The translations under genes and the position numbers were made by a program. The notes under the pieces are model-generated. The model worked only from the letters and a program-made list of their open reading frames with translations. It did no database searches and had not been told where the DNA came from. Positions 24,980 through 36,995 of a stretch of DNA of 60,527 bases are shown one piece after another. Every line of letters begins with the position of its first letter. Position 1 is the stretch's first letter. Location of the stretch: positions 1 through 60,527 of the forward strand of contig JANXVG010000059.1 in the NCBI GenBank assembly GCA_025351795.1, in the 5' to 3' direction. The stretch comes from Salinibacterium sp. GTDB lineage: Bacteria; Actinomycetota; Actinomycetes; Actinomycetales; Microbacteriaceae.

Positions 24980-25809
24980 TCAGCATGGAACGTCCGCGGT
25001 CGGTCGGCATGTGCGAACCACGTTACGAATCACCCCAAACTCACACCGGTCGCAGACTCGAGTCGAGCGCGTCGTCGGCGCCATCGACAACGCTGGGTCG
25101 TGGATGTTCGCTGGGATGAAAGCGCAGACCGAACCGGCCACGCGACCGTGTAATTGCGGCGCATCCCGATGACCGTTGCCAACTTCCCGACCCGCGCGAT
25201 CGTCATTTGAGCATCGTTGCGATTTCCTCTCACTGGCGATTGCGTCGTTGGGAATCTCGCCGCGGTCCACTATCACCGCCGCTTCGCTGCACCGCCGCTT
25301 CGAGGCGAGCTGTGCGCGCACCACGTGCTCACTCAGCGGTTGGGACTCAACGCCCGGCGCGTGCACCCGCACGAACTCAAAATATTGCTCCAGCACTGTA
25401 GCGAAGGTCGTCCTCATGCTCGAGATCACCGGGCGGCCGGGCTTTGTCGACGTCTCTCACGCAGACGACACACCTCATCGCCGCCATGGCTGACCACAGG
25501 GCCGTCGGGATGTCGAAAAGGGCTTTGGGGCGCGCACCGCCATACACACGTGCATTCTTCTTGTGCGCGGCAGGGCCACGTGGCGTGCGCCGCGCACCGC
25601 GTGGCGCGGCATCCCGAACATCGTTGGCAGTGTTCGGCATTTCACTAGGAGCGAGCACGCGGCGACCAGGTTGCGTCATCGGGGCGGGGCATCGAGGGGC
25701 GGGGCGGGCTCACGGGCGGCGCAACCCGACAGCACACGAGCCAGCGCGACCATCACGGACGTCGGCCCAACTCGTTCGCGCGCGTCGGATCCTCTCCTCC
25801 CCAGTTGAC

Positions 25810-25818
25810 TTATCCACA
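25810..25818 (+). promoter_or_regulatory. Perfect DnaA-box-like site
   Basis: TTATCCACA matches the consensus DnaA box exactly. Only one copy was seen, 51 bases before the DUF222-HNH start, so it is not an origin. It could be a DnaA-controlled promoter element or chance. Confidence 0.4.
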
Positions 25819-25846
25819 GATTTCGTTTTCGCCTTCACAGCTATGT

Positions 25847-25865
25847 TCTATTTTGAGAGAATAGA
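25847..25865 (+). promoter_or_regulatory. Palindrome directly before the DUF222-HNH start
   Basis: TCTATT and AATAGA form a perfect 6-bp inverted repeat with a 7-base centre (TTGAGAG), ending 3 bases before the ATG. The position suggests an operator or an RNA hairpin that covers the GAGAG ribosome site. Confidence 0.45.
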
Positions 25866-25868
25866 CAC

Positions 25869-27305
25869 ATGCCACTCATCGAAGACACATTCACCAGTTC
25901 GCTCGCCGCGATCTGTGTGGCCGCGTCTGCGGTGCCCACGTCCGTCGCGGTTGTGCGGGGCCTGGGCGATGATGACCTGCTCGCCGCGCAGCGTACGCTC
26001 GCCGATGCGCGACGAGCACTCGACGCGTCCGCTTCGGTGATCGCGGGCGAGATCGCCTTCCGCTCCCGGCGCGAGCTCGGCTACGACGGGCTGGCCCAGC
26101 GCGAGGGCTATCGCACGCCCGAGAAACTCGTGCAGCACACCACGGGGTCCACCGCTCGGGATGCCTCAACTCTCGTGCACATCGGCTCCCTCGTGCACCT
26201 CGCCGACCCCACAATCCCCGCGCAGCCGTCGACCGAGCCGTGGTTGCTCGCGGTGGGAACGGCCGTGGCATGCGGCGGTCTCGGCCTTGAGTCTGCACAA
26301 GCGATCCGTTCTGGTCTGGGCTCGCGAAGTGAGTCCGTCACCCTCGAGCAGCTCAGCATTGCGGTGCAACAGTTACTCGCACTCGCCCCCACAGTCGACG
26401 CCGATCACCTGTTCGCGCGCGCCCGCGCCATCCGCGACGGCCTCAATCTGGCCGGTGTCGCCCTGCGCGAGCAGCAATTATACGAAGAGCGATCGATTCG
26501 CCGCGTGCGTCGCCCCAACGGACTCAGCCGCTACATCGTCGACCCCGATATCGAGTCGGGTGCGTTCTGGGATGACGTCTACGACAAGCTCACCGCACCT
26601 CGTCGCGGCGGGGTCAGTTTCGTCAACAAGGCCGATCGTGCCTGGGCGGATGCGGTAGCCAGCGACGAGCGAACCCTCGATCAGTACGTGCATGACAGCG
26701 TCACCGACCTCCTCCGCATAGCGATCGGCACCAATACCCCCGCGAGCCGCGGAATCATCGGCTCCCGCCAGCCGGCAGTGCGCGTTCTCGTCACAGCGGA
26801 TGCCCTCGCCAACCGTTCAGGCGTCGGCCGCGTCGAGGGGTCCGACCTCCCCGTCACCATAGCCACGGTCGAGCGGCTCATCTGCCGGGCGGGCACAGTG
26901 CCGATCGCCTTCGACGACGACGGACAAGCCGTCAACGTGGGCCGCGAACACCGACTCTTCACGTACCGACAACGCATCGCTCTCGCTGCTCGCGACGGTG
27001 GATGCCTGTTCGGTGAGTGTGATCGGCCGCCCGAATGGTGCGAAGCCCACCACATCGAACACTGGAAACGCGACCACGGAAAAACGAACCTTTCCGAAGG
27101 AGTTTTGCTCTGCCGACATCATCACTTGCTCGTGCACAACAACCATTGGGAGATTCAGCGCCGTTCACCGAGCGCCGACTACGCAGGCTACTGGCTGATC
27201 CCGCCCGCCGCAGTCGACCCTGAGCGGATGCCGCGGCTCATGCCCACCAAAAGCCGAGCCCTGCGCGACCTCCTCGCACACAACCTCCGTGGGAAGAACA
27301 CCTAG
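25869..27305 (+). CDS. DUF222 and HNH endonuclease domain protein (13E12-like)
   Basis: A protein of 478 residues of the group that is often present in several copies in Actinobacteria. The N-terminal two thirds are a DUF222-type helical region. The C-terminal domain is an HNH nuclease: FGECDRPPEWCEAHHIEHW with the metal Cys pair, the catalytic His block, and LLCRHHHLLVHNNHWEI. All HNH residues are present. Members resemble the mycobacterial 13E12 repeat proteins and may be mobile or part of a DNA-damage response; no role is proven. The palindrome before the ATG may serve in control. Confidence 0.9.
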   Translation: MPLIEDTFTSSLAAICVAASAVPTSVAVVRGLGDDDLLAAQRTLADARRALDASASVIAGEIAFRSRRELGYDGLAQREGYRTPEKLVQHTTGSTARDASTLVHIGSLVHLADPTIPAQPSTEPWLLAVGTAVACGGLGLESAQAIRSGLGSRSESVTLEQLSIAVQQLLALAPTVDADHLFARARAIRDGLNLAGVALREQQLYEERSIRRVRRPNGLSRYIVDPDIESGAFWDDVYDKLTAPRRGGVSFVNKADRAWADAVASDERTLDQYVHDSVTDLLRIAIGTNTPASRGIIGSRQPAVRVLVTADALANRSGVGRVEGSDLPVTIATVERLICRAGTVPIAFDDDGQAVNVGREHRLFTYRQRIALAARDGGCLFGECDRPPEWCEAHHIEHWKRDHGKTNLSEGVLLCRHHHLLVHNNHWEIQRRSPSADYAGYWLIPPAAVDPERMPRLMPTKSRALRDLLAHNLRGKNT

Positions 27306-27412
27306 CGCTCACTTTCTAAGCTCGGCCTCATCAGCCGACCGGCTGCAGCCTACGACGCGACCTGTGGCGGCCTGCACGCGAGCGACCAGCGCACCGTCGT
27401 TACCTGAACCCG

Positions 27413-28957
27413 TTACGCGTTTGCTCGCTCCAGCACTAGTTCGCGCACGCGCGCGGCGTCTGCGCTGCCGCCGAGCGCCTTCATCACCGCGCCGATCACC
27501 GCGCCGGCAGCCTGCAATTTTCCCTCGCGAATCTTCTCCAGCACATCGGGTTGCGACGCCAGAGCCTCATCAATCGCGGCGATCAGGGCGGTGTCGTCCG
27601 ATACAACCGCCAAGCCGCGCGACTCAACTACTTCCGCCGGGGAACCCTCGCCAGCGATAACACCCTCGAGAACCTGGCGAGCCAATCGATCGGTGAGCGA
27701 GCCCAGCTCAACCAGCAGCGCAAGCTCGGCCACGTACTTCGGCGACACCAGAGACGACGGATCAACCGACGACGCATTCGCGAGCCGCGCTATCTCGCCC
27801 GTCCACCACTTGCGTGCCTGTGCGGGCGAAGCACCCGCCGCCACGGTCTCCTCGATCTCGACCAGTAGGCCAGCGTTCACGACATCCTGAAACTCGAGGT
27901 CACTGAAACCCCAGGCATTCTTCAATCGGCGACGACGCACAGCCGGTGCCTCCGGTAACGCAGCGCGCAGCGACTCGATCAACTCAAGCGACGGCTCGAC
28001 CGGCAGTAGATCGGGCTCAGGAAAGTATCGATAGTCGTCGGCATCACTCTTCGGTCGACCGGCGGATGTCACTCCGGTGTCTTCGTGCCAGTGGCGGGTC
28101 TCCTGAATGATCGTGCCACCGTCATAGAGGATCGCGGCCTGACGCTGGATCTCGTAGCGGATCGCACGCTCGGCGCTTCGGAGCGAGTTCACGTTCTTCG
28201 TCTCGGTGCGCGTTCCCAGCGGAAGGGGAGCGCCCGACGCGCGAGCGAACGCCACATCGGCGCGAGAACGAAGCGAAATGTTCGCGTCACAACGCAGGTT
28301 GCCACGCTCCATCTTCGCCTCGGAAATCCCCAGCGACACCACGATGTCGCGGATTGCCGACACGTAGGCTTTAGCAAGCTCGGGCGCGTCGGCCTCGGCT
28401 CCAATGATCATCTTCGTGACAATTTCGACCAACGGGACACCCGCACGGTTGTAGTCCACGAGTGAGTACTCGGCACCCTGGATGCGACCGGTAGCGCCGC
28501 CGATGTGCGTGAGCTTGCCGGCATCCTCTTCCATGTGAGCGCGCTCGATCTCGATCTGGAAGGTCTTACCCGAAGCGAGTTCGACTTCGACCATTCCCTC
28601 GAACGCGATCGGTTCATCGAACTGAGAGATCTGGTAGTTCTTAGCGAGGTCGGGGTAAAAGTAGTTCTTGCGCGCGAAACGGGATGATGGCGCAATCGAG
28701 CATCCCAGCGCGAGACCCAGTGAGATCGAGTACGAGATCGCCTGCTCGTTCACGACGGGCAGCGAACCCGGCAGGCCGAGGTCGACTGGGGTGATGGTGG
28801 TGTTCGGCTCGTGTGGCACGTTACCGCGCGCGGCCGGGTTGGGGGCGTCCGAAAACATCTTCGTCTGCGTGTTGAGTTCGACGTGCACTTCGAAACCGAG
28901 CACCGGCTCGAACAGTTCAATGGCCGCGTCGTAATCCATGATTTTTGCCGTGGCCAT
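27413..28957 (-). CDS. gatB: Aspartyl/glutamyl-tRNA amidotransferase subunit B
   Basis: The tRNA-binding kinase subunit of GatCAB, 514 residues, which phosphorylates the Glu or Asp side chain on misacylated tRNA so that GatA can amidate it. The catalytic cradle starts FEPVLGFEVHVELNTQTKMFSDA, has the metal His/Glu pair and ARKNYFYPDLAKNYQISQ. The C-terminal helical and tail domains end in KALGGSADAARVRELV, which reads the tRNA elbow. Length is normal. Its ATG shares one base with the gatA stop codon. Confidence 0.97.
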   Translation of the reverse strand: MATAKIMDYDAAIELFEPVLGFEVHVELNTQTKMFSDAPNPAARGNVPHEPNTTITPVDLGLPGSLPVVNEQAISYSISLGLALGCSIAPSSRFARKNYFYPDLAKNYQISQFDEPIAFEGMVEVELASGKTFQIEIERAHMEEDAGKLTHIGGATGRIQGAEYSLVDYNRAGVPLVEIVTKMIIGAEADAPELAKAYVSAIRDIVVSLGISEAKMERGNLRCDANISLRSRADVAFARASGAPLPLGTRTETKNVNSLRSAERAIRYEIQRQAAILYDGGTIIQETRHWHEDTGVTSAGRPKSDADDYRYFPEPDLLPVEPSLELIESLRAALPEAPAVRRRRLKNAWGFSDLEFQDVVNAGLLVEIEETVAAGASPAQARKWWTGEIARLANASSVDPSSLVSPKYVAELALLVELGSLTDRLARQVLEGVIAGEGSPAEVVESRGLAVVSDDTALIAAIDEALASQPDVLEKIREGKLQAAGAVIGAVMKALGGSADAARVRELVLERANA

Positions 28958-30480
28958 CAGATCGCCACCTTCAGCTCGGGTGCCTGGCTCAGCAAGGTGT
29001 GGCCCCAGGCATCTTCGAGCAGTCGCTCGAGGGTCGCGCCGAGAGTGTAGAGACGGGCATCCGCGCGGGCCGGCGCCATGATCTGAAACCCGACCGGTAA
29101 ACCATCCTCCGGTGCGAGCCCGATGGGTAAGCTCATCGCCGGCACGCCAGCGAGGTTAGCAGGAATGGTGGTCACGTCATTGAGGTACATGGCGAGCGGG
29201 TCGGCGATCTTCTCGCCAAACCTGAACGCCGTGGTGGGAGCAGCGGGTGAAACGAGCACATCGACGATGTCGAAAGCGGCAGCGAAGTCGCGCTGAATGA
29301 GCGTGCGCACCTTCTGCGCACTGCCGTAGTAGGCGTCGTAGTAGCCTGCCGAGAGCGCATAAGTTCCGAGGATGATGCGACGTTTCACCTCGGGACCGAA
29401 GCCAGCCTCGCGGGTCGCGGCCATCACATCCTCCACGGTGCCACCGCCGGGCGGGTTCACGCGCAGCCCGAACCGCACCGAGTCAAACTTGGCCAGATTG
29501 CTGGATGCCTCGGCCGGCAAAATCACGTAGTACGCGGCGATCGAATACTCAAAGTGGGGCGCACTGACCTCCACGATCTCGGCTCCGTAGGCGGTCAGCA
29601 CCTCAAGAGCCTCGTGGAACCGCTGAGACACCCCCGGCTGGAACCCAGGGCTGTCGAGTTCTTTAACGACGCCGATGCGCAGGCCCTTGAGCGATTCCGC
29701 GCGGGCGCCAACATGGGCCGCTTCGGCAAATGACGGCCACTCATCACGTAGTGACGTGGAGTCACGGGGGTCATGGCCCCCGATCACGTCATGCAAGAGA
29801 GCAACGTCGAGTACGGTGCGAGCTACCGGGCCCACTTGGTCGAGCGAGCTCGCGAGCGCAATCGCCCCGTACCTCGAGACCCCGCCGTAGGTGGGCTTGA
29901 CGCCGACGCTTCCCGTGACGGCGGCGGGTTGGCGGATCGAGCCGCCGGTGTCAGAACCGAGTGCGAGCGGCGCTTCGAATGATGAAACAGCCGCGGCGGA
30001 CCCGCCACCAGAACCGCCTGGGATGCGTGAGAAGTCCCACGGGTTCTTCGTCGGCCCATACGCGGAGTGCTCAGTTGACGAGCCCATGGCGAATTCGTCC
30101 ATGTTGGTTTTGCCGAGCGGAATGAGGCCAGCTCGTCTGACCAGAGCGACCGGCGTCGCGTCGTAGGGAGGAATCCACCCCTCAAGTATTTTCGACCCGG
30201 CAGTGGAGGGCATGTCGATCGTGCAGAGCACATCTTTGATCGCAATCGGCATGCCGGCAAGCGGGCCGAGGGCGGCACCCGCCCGTCGCGACGCGTCGAC
30301 GCGCGCCGCAGTGTCGAGTGCGTTCGCCGAAACGTGCAGGAACGCGTGCAGGTCGCCGTCGACAGCGGCGATGCGGTCGAGATGGGCCTGAGTGACTTCG
30401 ACCGATGAGATGTCGCCCGACGAGAGCTTGGCGGACAAGGCGGAAGCGGAGAGGCGGATCAAGCTGCCCGAACTGTTCAT
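28957..30480 (-). CDS. gatA: Aspartyl/glutamyl-tRNA amidotransferase subunit A
   Basis: The amidase subunit of 507 residues, which frees ammonia from glutamine. The amidase signature is complete: Lys in [13 protein letters not shown], the Ser-rich loop [14 protein letters not shown] and the nucleophile Ser in [14 protein letters not shown]. Length is normal. The gene begins in a TGATG overlap with the stop of gatC; a GTG directly before would add one residue. In Actinobacteria, which often lack AsnRS or GlnRS, GatCAB makes Asn- and/or Gln-tRNA. Confidence 0.97.
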   Translation of the reverse strand: MNSSGSLIRLSASALSAKLSSGDISSVEVTQAHLDRIAAVDGDLHAFLHVSANALDTAARVDASRRAGAALGPLAGMPIAIKDVLCTIDMPSTAGSKILEGWIPPYDATPVALVRRAGLIPLGKTNMDEFAMGSSTEHSAYGPTKNPWDFSRIPGGSGGGSAAAVSSFEAPLALGSDTGGSIRQPAAVTGSVGVKPTYGGVSRYGAIALASSLDQVGPVARTVLDVALLHDVIGGHDPRDSTSLRDEWPSFAEAAHVGARAESLKGLRIGVVKELDSPGFQPGVSQRFHEALEVLTAYGAEIVEVSAPHFEYSIAAYYVILPAEASSNLAKFDSVRFGLRVNPPGGGTVEDVMAATREAGFGPEVKRRIILGTYALSAGYYDAYYGSAQKVRTLIQRDFAAAFDIVDVLVSPAAPTTAFRFGEKIADPLAMYLNDVTTIPANLAGVPAMSLPIGLAPEDGLPVGFQIMAPARADARLYTLGATLERLLEDAWGHTLLSQAPELKVAI

Positions 30481-30779
30481 CACTGTTCTTCCCCCAAAAT
30501 CGCGCTGACTTTGAAACGGCTACCGTCGTGCTCGGGCGCACCCGCGAGCGCTTGCTCGGTGGTGAGGGTCGGGCCGGGAACATCCGCTCTGAAGACGTTG
30601 ACGAGCGGGATGGGATGGCTCGTTGCCGGCACATCCGGGGTGGCGACTTCGGACACCTTGGCGACGCTCTGCACGATCAGGCCGAGTTCGCCCGCGAGGG
30701 TCTCGATCTCCTCGGGCGTCAGCGCAATGCGCGCGAGGTCGGCGAGGTGTGCGACAACGTCGGTCGTGATTTCGGACAT
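30480..30779 (-). CDS. gatC: Aspartyl/glutamyl-tRNA amidotransferase subunit C
   Basis: The small subunit of 99 residues, which wraps around GatA and stabilises its contact with GatB. The typical start [21 protein letters not shown] is followed by the proline-rich stretch with [10 protein letters not shown]. It is the first gene of gatCAB and overlaps gatA. The 150 bases upstream hold the likely promoter but I could not fix its boxes. Confidence 0.95.
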   Translation of the reverse strand: MSEITTDVVAHLADLARIALTPEEIETLAGELGLIVQSVAKVSEVATPDVPATSHPIPLVNVFRADVPGPTLTTEQALAGAPEHDGSRFKVSAILGEEQ

Positions 30780-30934
30780 GAAACTCCTACCCGTGGCTGG
30801 CTACGGTCTCGTCGTGGCAACCCTGCAATTCTATGGGCACCGACGGCGGCCGCTCTTCAGACGGCGGTGCAGCGCGGCCGCAGGAGCCAGCGGCAGCGCA
30901 GCCGCGAGTGCGCGGCACTCCTACTCTAGAAACA

Positions 30935-31423
30935 TCACCCGGCGGGCCGACATTCGCTCTCGCCTTGCAGCGTCATCGCTTGCGGAGACACTCGAAACAG
31001 CAGCAACTCGCGCGCCGCGTTCGTGCCTGTGAGCTGGGTGGCTCCGCCTACCTCGGCGGACTCGATCGAGTAGCCGAGCGCCGACCACCGTACCCTGACA
31101 GCAGCGAGGGCGAACTCGACGCGTACCGGAGGCGTGCCGATGCGCAAAGCGGGATACAGAATGCCGTCGACCCAGAGCGGAATCACGCACCCTCGCGACG
31201 TTGGATCGTCCTGGTTCTGCCAGGTGCCGCCGACCGCCTGCTCGGTGGATCCGATTACGGCATACAGCGCATCACGGGCCGCCTGTGCGGAGAGTGCACT
31301 GCCGTTGCTAAGCGCGCAGCCCTGCAAAGTCGCGACCCCGGCCACTGCGATGACGATCGCCACCCTGCGAAAGACAGCATGAGCGTCGACACGCGCGCGA
31401 GTGAGCACACCTCGGCGCACCAT
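30935..31423 (-). CDS. Hypothetical lipoprotein (162 residues)
   Basis: No family recognised. The start has a basic region and a hydrophobic stretch that ends in a lipobox (ATLQGC), so the mature protein should be lipid-anchored outside. The remaining 125 residues are beta-rich and contain a single further Cys (SRGCVIPL) and another near the C-terminus (ESECRP), which could form a disulfide. It lies 15 bases behind the DUF1023-type hydrolase gene in the same direction, and the two may be exported together. The next gene downstream is gatC. Confidence 0.75.
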   Translation of the reverse strand: MVRRGVLTRARVDAHAVFRRVAIVIAVAGVATLQGCALSNGSALSAQAARDALYAVIGSTEQAVGGTWQNQDDPTSRGCVIPLWVDGILYPALRIGTPPVRVEFALAAVRVRWSALGYSIESAEVGGATQLTGTNAARELLLFRVSPQAMTLQGESECRPAG

Positions 31424-31438
31424 TGCACGGTCCTGCTT

Positions 31439-33097
31439 TCACTTCGATCTTGCGAATGCTTTCTGTTCACCCTGACTGCTGTTGCTCACAAACTGGCCCT
31501 TGTTGATGCCAATCAGCGCCATGTTGCGCATCGATTCGGTACCAGCCCCGAAATACTCGTTGTGACCGGTCGATCCAAGCAATAGTTCGTGGGTGATGAT
31601 GTCGAGACCGCCACTCACCCCCATCGGCTTGGCCCCATAACTCGTCGATCCGGGGTCGCTGCCGAAGAATGAACTATTCGGCACCGGATCCCAACTCGCT
31701 TCGCCCACGTACACATTGCCAGTGCGAACGTGCAGCTGGTTGACAGATTGCGCGGAACTACCCGGGGACCCAACCAACGCGAGCGCATCCACCTGAAAGT
31801 TGTATTCGGTAAGCGCCATGAGCGCGGCGGTCGATCCGTAGGAATGGGCGAGAAGAGAAACGTACGGCTCATTTCCGCCGCGCATGGCTTGCAGTCCCTC
31901 AACGGCGTGCGCGATGAGATCGCGGCCGAGGTAGGCCTTCTCGGGGCCACCGACGTCGGTGAGGTTGGGGGTGTCATAGCCGAGCCAAGCCACGGTTGCG
32001 ATCGTGGCTTTTCCATCGGCTGATCCCTCGGTGGCAAATAATTTGAGCCAGCTGACCTGGTCGTCGTAGAGGCGCGCCGCGGCATCCGTCCAGTCACCCA
32101 TTTGGCCATCAACCGTGAAGAACATTCCCGGAATCAGGTAGCTCACGTAGTCCGCCGTACGCAGGTCGCCGAGCACGATCGCGGCCTTGCCTTGGCCCGT
32201 GACATCAAGGGTGAGGAGGGTGCGCTGCGGCTTGGCGTTACTCGGCCCCAGCGCGGCGTGCACTCCTTCGAGCATGTGCAGGTGGCGGCGAGCATCTTCA
32301 GCGACCACTCGACCATCGCTGTTGATGATCGCGTTAAGCCCGTCGATCGTGTCTTGCAAGTAGGTGCGATTTGCGACGTTGCGCATCGTGTACGGAACAC
32401 CTTCGAGGTTACCGACCAACTGCGGGGCACTCTTCAGTAACGATTCTTGAGCAGCCGGCTGCATGAGTCCCCACCACACCGTGACGAGTCGTGGCATCGG
32501 CGGCGATTGCATGATCTGAGTAACGATCGTGGGGTGATTCGCGATGAACGACGGAATCAGGTCGGAAGGAAGCGCAGCCAGCTCCTGCAACAGCGGTGCA
32601 CCAGAAAGCGTCGCTGCCGTGCTCACGTCGCCCGTACCACTCGCGGACAGAGGGCCGATCACTGGGCCGATGAACCCCGAGTTGAAGCGGGCCACGCCCA
32701 CCGTCGCGGAGCCGAAGCCAGCGACGTCGGAGGCCACGACATCGATGGCAGTGAAGTCGATCGCCGTGAGGTCGATGGTAGTGAGGCTGACGATAGTGAT
32801 CGGGTCAGAGCCGATGATCCCCGCGATGCCATTGACCGAGTCGAGGACACCCGCACGCCGCGTGTCGAGCGTCGACACGGAGATCGACTGCACGCTGATT
32901 TCCGACATACTGAACGCCTCGGCCACCGATCCCAGTGCCACCGAGGTTGTCAGAACAGCTGTGACGTCAAACAGCAATTCGGGTTTATCCCCTCGTTTGC
33001 AGCTGTCTCGTTTCGCCTTTCCCAATTCGAGACGACTGCGCACCTCATAGTACGCGAAGTTCATCCCCGAATAGGGGCCGAAATGTGATCGAAACAT
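31439..33097 (-). CDS. DUF1023-type alpha/beta hydrolase
   Basis: A protein of about 552 residues. The second half is an alpha/beta hydrolase of the DUF1023 family: YLIPGMFFTVDGQM, then the nucleophile Ser in LLAHSYGSTAALMA and a later His in GLDIITHELLLGSTGHNEYF. The first 190 residues are low-complexity (repeated ID-T and VG patterns) after a possible membrane or signal segment (LLFDVTAVLTTSVALGS). The product is probably exported or surface-bound; the substrate is unknown. The start is uncertain: ATGs at 33097 and 33064 both lack a good ribosome site and a later TTG is possible. A lipoprotein gene follows closely. Confidence 0.82.
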   Translation of the reverse strand: MFRSHFGPYSGMNFAYYEVRSRLELGKAKRDSCKRGDKPELLFDVTAVLTTSVALGSVAEAFSMSEISVQSISVSTLDTRRAGVLDSVNGIAGIIGSDPITIVSLTTIDLTAIDFTAIDVVASDVAGFGSATVGVARFNSGFIGPVIGPLSASGTGDVSTAATLSGAPLLQELAALPSDLIPSFIANHPTIVTQIMQSPPMPRLVTVWWGLMQPAAQESLLKSAPQLVGNLEGVPYTMRNVANRTYLQDTIDGLNAIINSDGRVVAEDARRHLHMLEGVHAALGPSNAKPQRTLLTLDVTGQGKAAIVLGDLRTADYVSYLIPGMFFTVDGQMGDWTDAAARLYDDQVSWLKLFATEGSADGKATIATVAWLGYDTPNLTDVGGPEKAYLGRDLIAHAVEGLQAMRGGNEPYVSLLAHSYGSTAALMALTEYNFQVDALALVGSPGSSAQSVNQLHVRTGNVYVGEASWDPVPNSSFFGSDPGSTSYGAKPMGVSGGLDIITHELLLGSTGHNEYFGAGTESMRNMALIGINKGQFVSNSSQGEQKAFARSK

Positions 33098-33190
33098 GCC
33101 TGGGATTCCGGGGGGAACGCGGTTTCCGCTATGAGCGGTCTCGTAGCCAGCTGGATATTCGCTGGTGAATTCCGGTGGTTGGCAGAGCTT

Positions 33191-36666
<3,476 letters not shown>

Positions 36667-36720
36667 GAACTCAATTCTACGGACGTCGCTACTGGGAATG
36701 GCTGTCAGGGTCTTCTCGAC

Positions 36721-36768
36721 GGCGCTCAGTCGGGTCACGGCGCTCAGTAGGGTCACGGCGCTCGTCAA
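36721..36768 (+). repeat. 18-bp tandem repeat, about 2.5 units
   Basis: GGCGCTCAGTCGGGTCAC at 36721 is followed at once by GGCGCTCAGTAGGGTCAC (one change) and a third partial unit. It lies between mnmA and the cysteine desulfurase, in the probable control region of mnmA. Confidence 0.75.
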
Positions 36769-36881
36769 CTCCGTGAGAGCGGCCCGGTTGGATGGCGCGG
36801 TCGCCGACATAGCGGTAACCCCATGCCGGGATCAGTTTTCGGCAGTGTGTCTCCCGTCGCCAGCATCGTGGCGGCGGCGAA

Positions 36882-36965
36882 TGCCAAATGAAGGAGAATC
36901 CGCTACGACGGTGCCCACTCACGCGACATGGCGCGGCAGTACGGCAGATTCTCCTTCATTTGGCA
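36882..36965. repeat. Palindromic repeat, copy A (84 bp)
   Basis: A perfect 19-bp inverted repeat (TGCCAAATGAAGGAGAATC and its complement) encloses 46 bases. The second copy is at 58508-58593. Both have the same spacing of the conserved arms (78 bases from the ATG of the left arm to the right end) but diverged centres. The element stands between the cysteine desulfurase and mnmA and is not part of a gene. It may be a miniature mobile or REP-like element; no transposase is present. Confidence 0.8.
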
Positions 36966-36995
36966 GCACAACCACAGCTGCCACGCAATCGGCGG

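Larger units (their letters stand above)
24980..25868. other. Gene-poor region of 0.9 kb before the DUF222-HNH gene
   Basis: No gene could be supported here. Two minus-strand frames (24980-25429 and 25377-25679) are open, but they have no recognisable domain, no good ribosome site and an amino-acid mix typical of shadow frames. Base use between 25600 and 25760 is irregular, with GC-rich runs. The region may hold a decayed gene. At its right end lie a DnaA-box-like site and a palindrome that belong to the next gene. Confidence 0.5.

Noticed and set aside
24980-25429. Minus-strand frame of 149 residues
   Set aside because: No domain, no ribosome site, composition of a shadow frame; not enough to call a gene.
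25377-25679. Minus-strand frame of 100 residues
   Set aside because: Arg-Ala-Pro-rich with no recognisable fold or start signal.
32690-32860. Repetitive Ile-Asp-Thr coding pattern in the DUF1023-type gene
   Set aside because: It is low-complexity protein sequence in frame with the gene, not a separate DNA repeat element.
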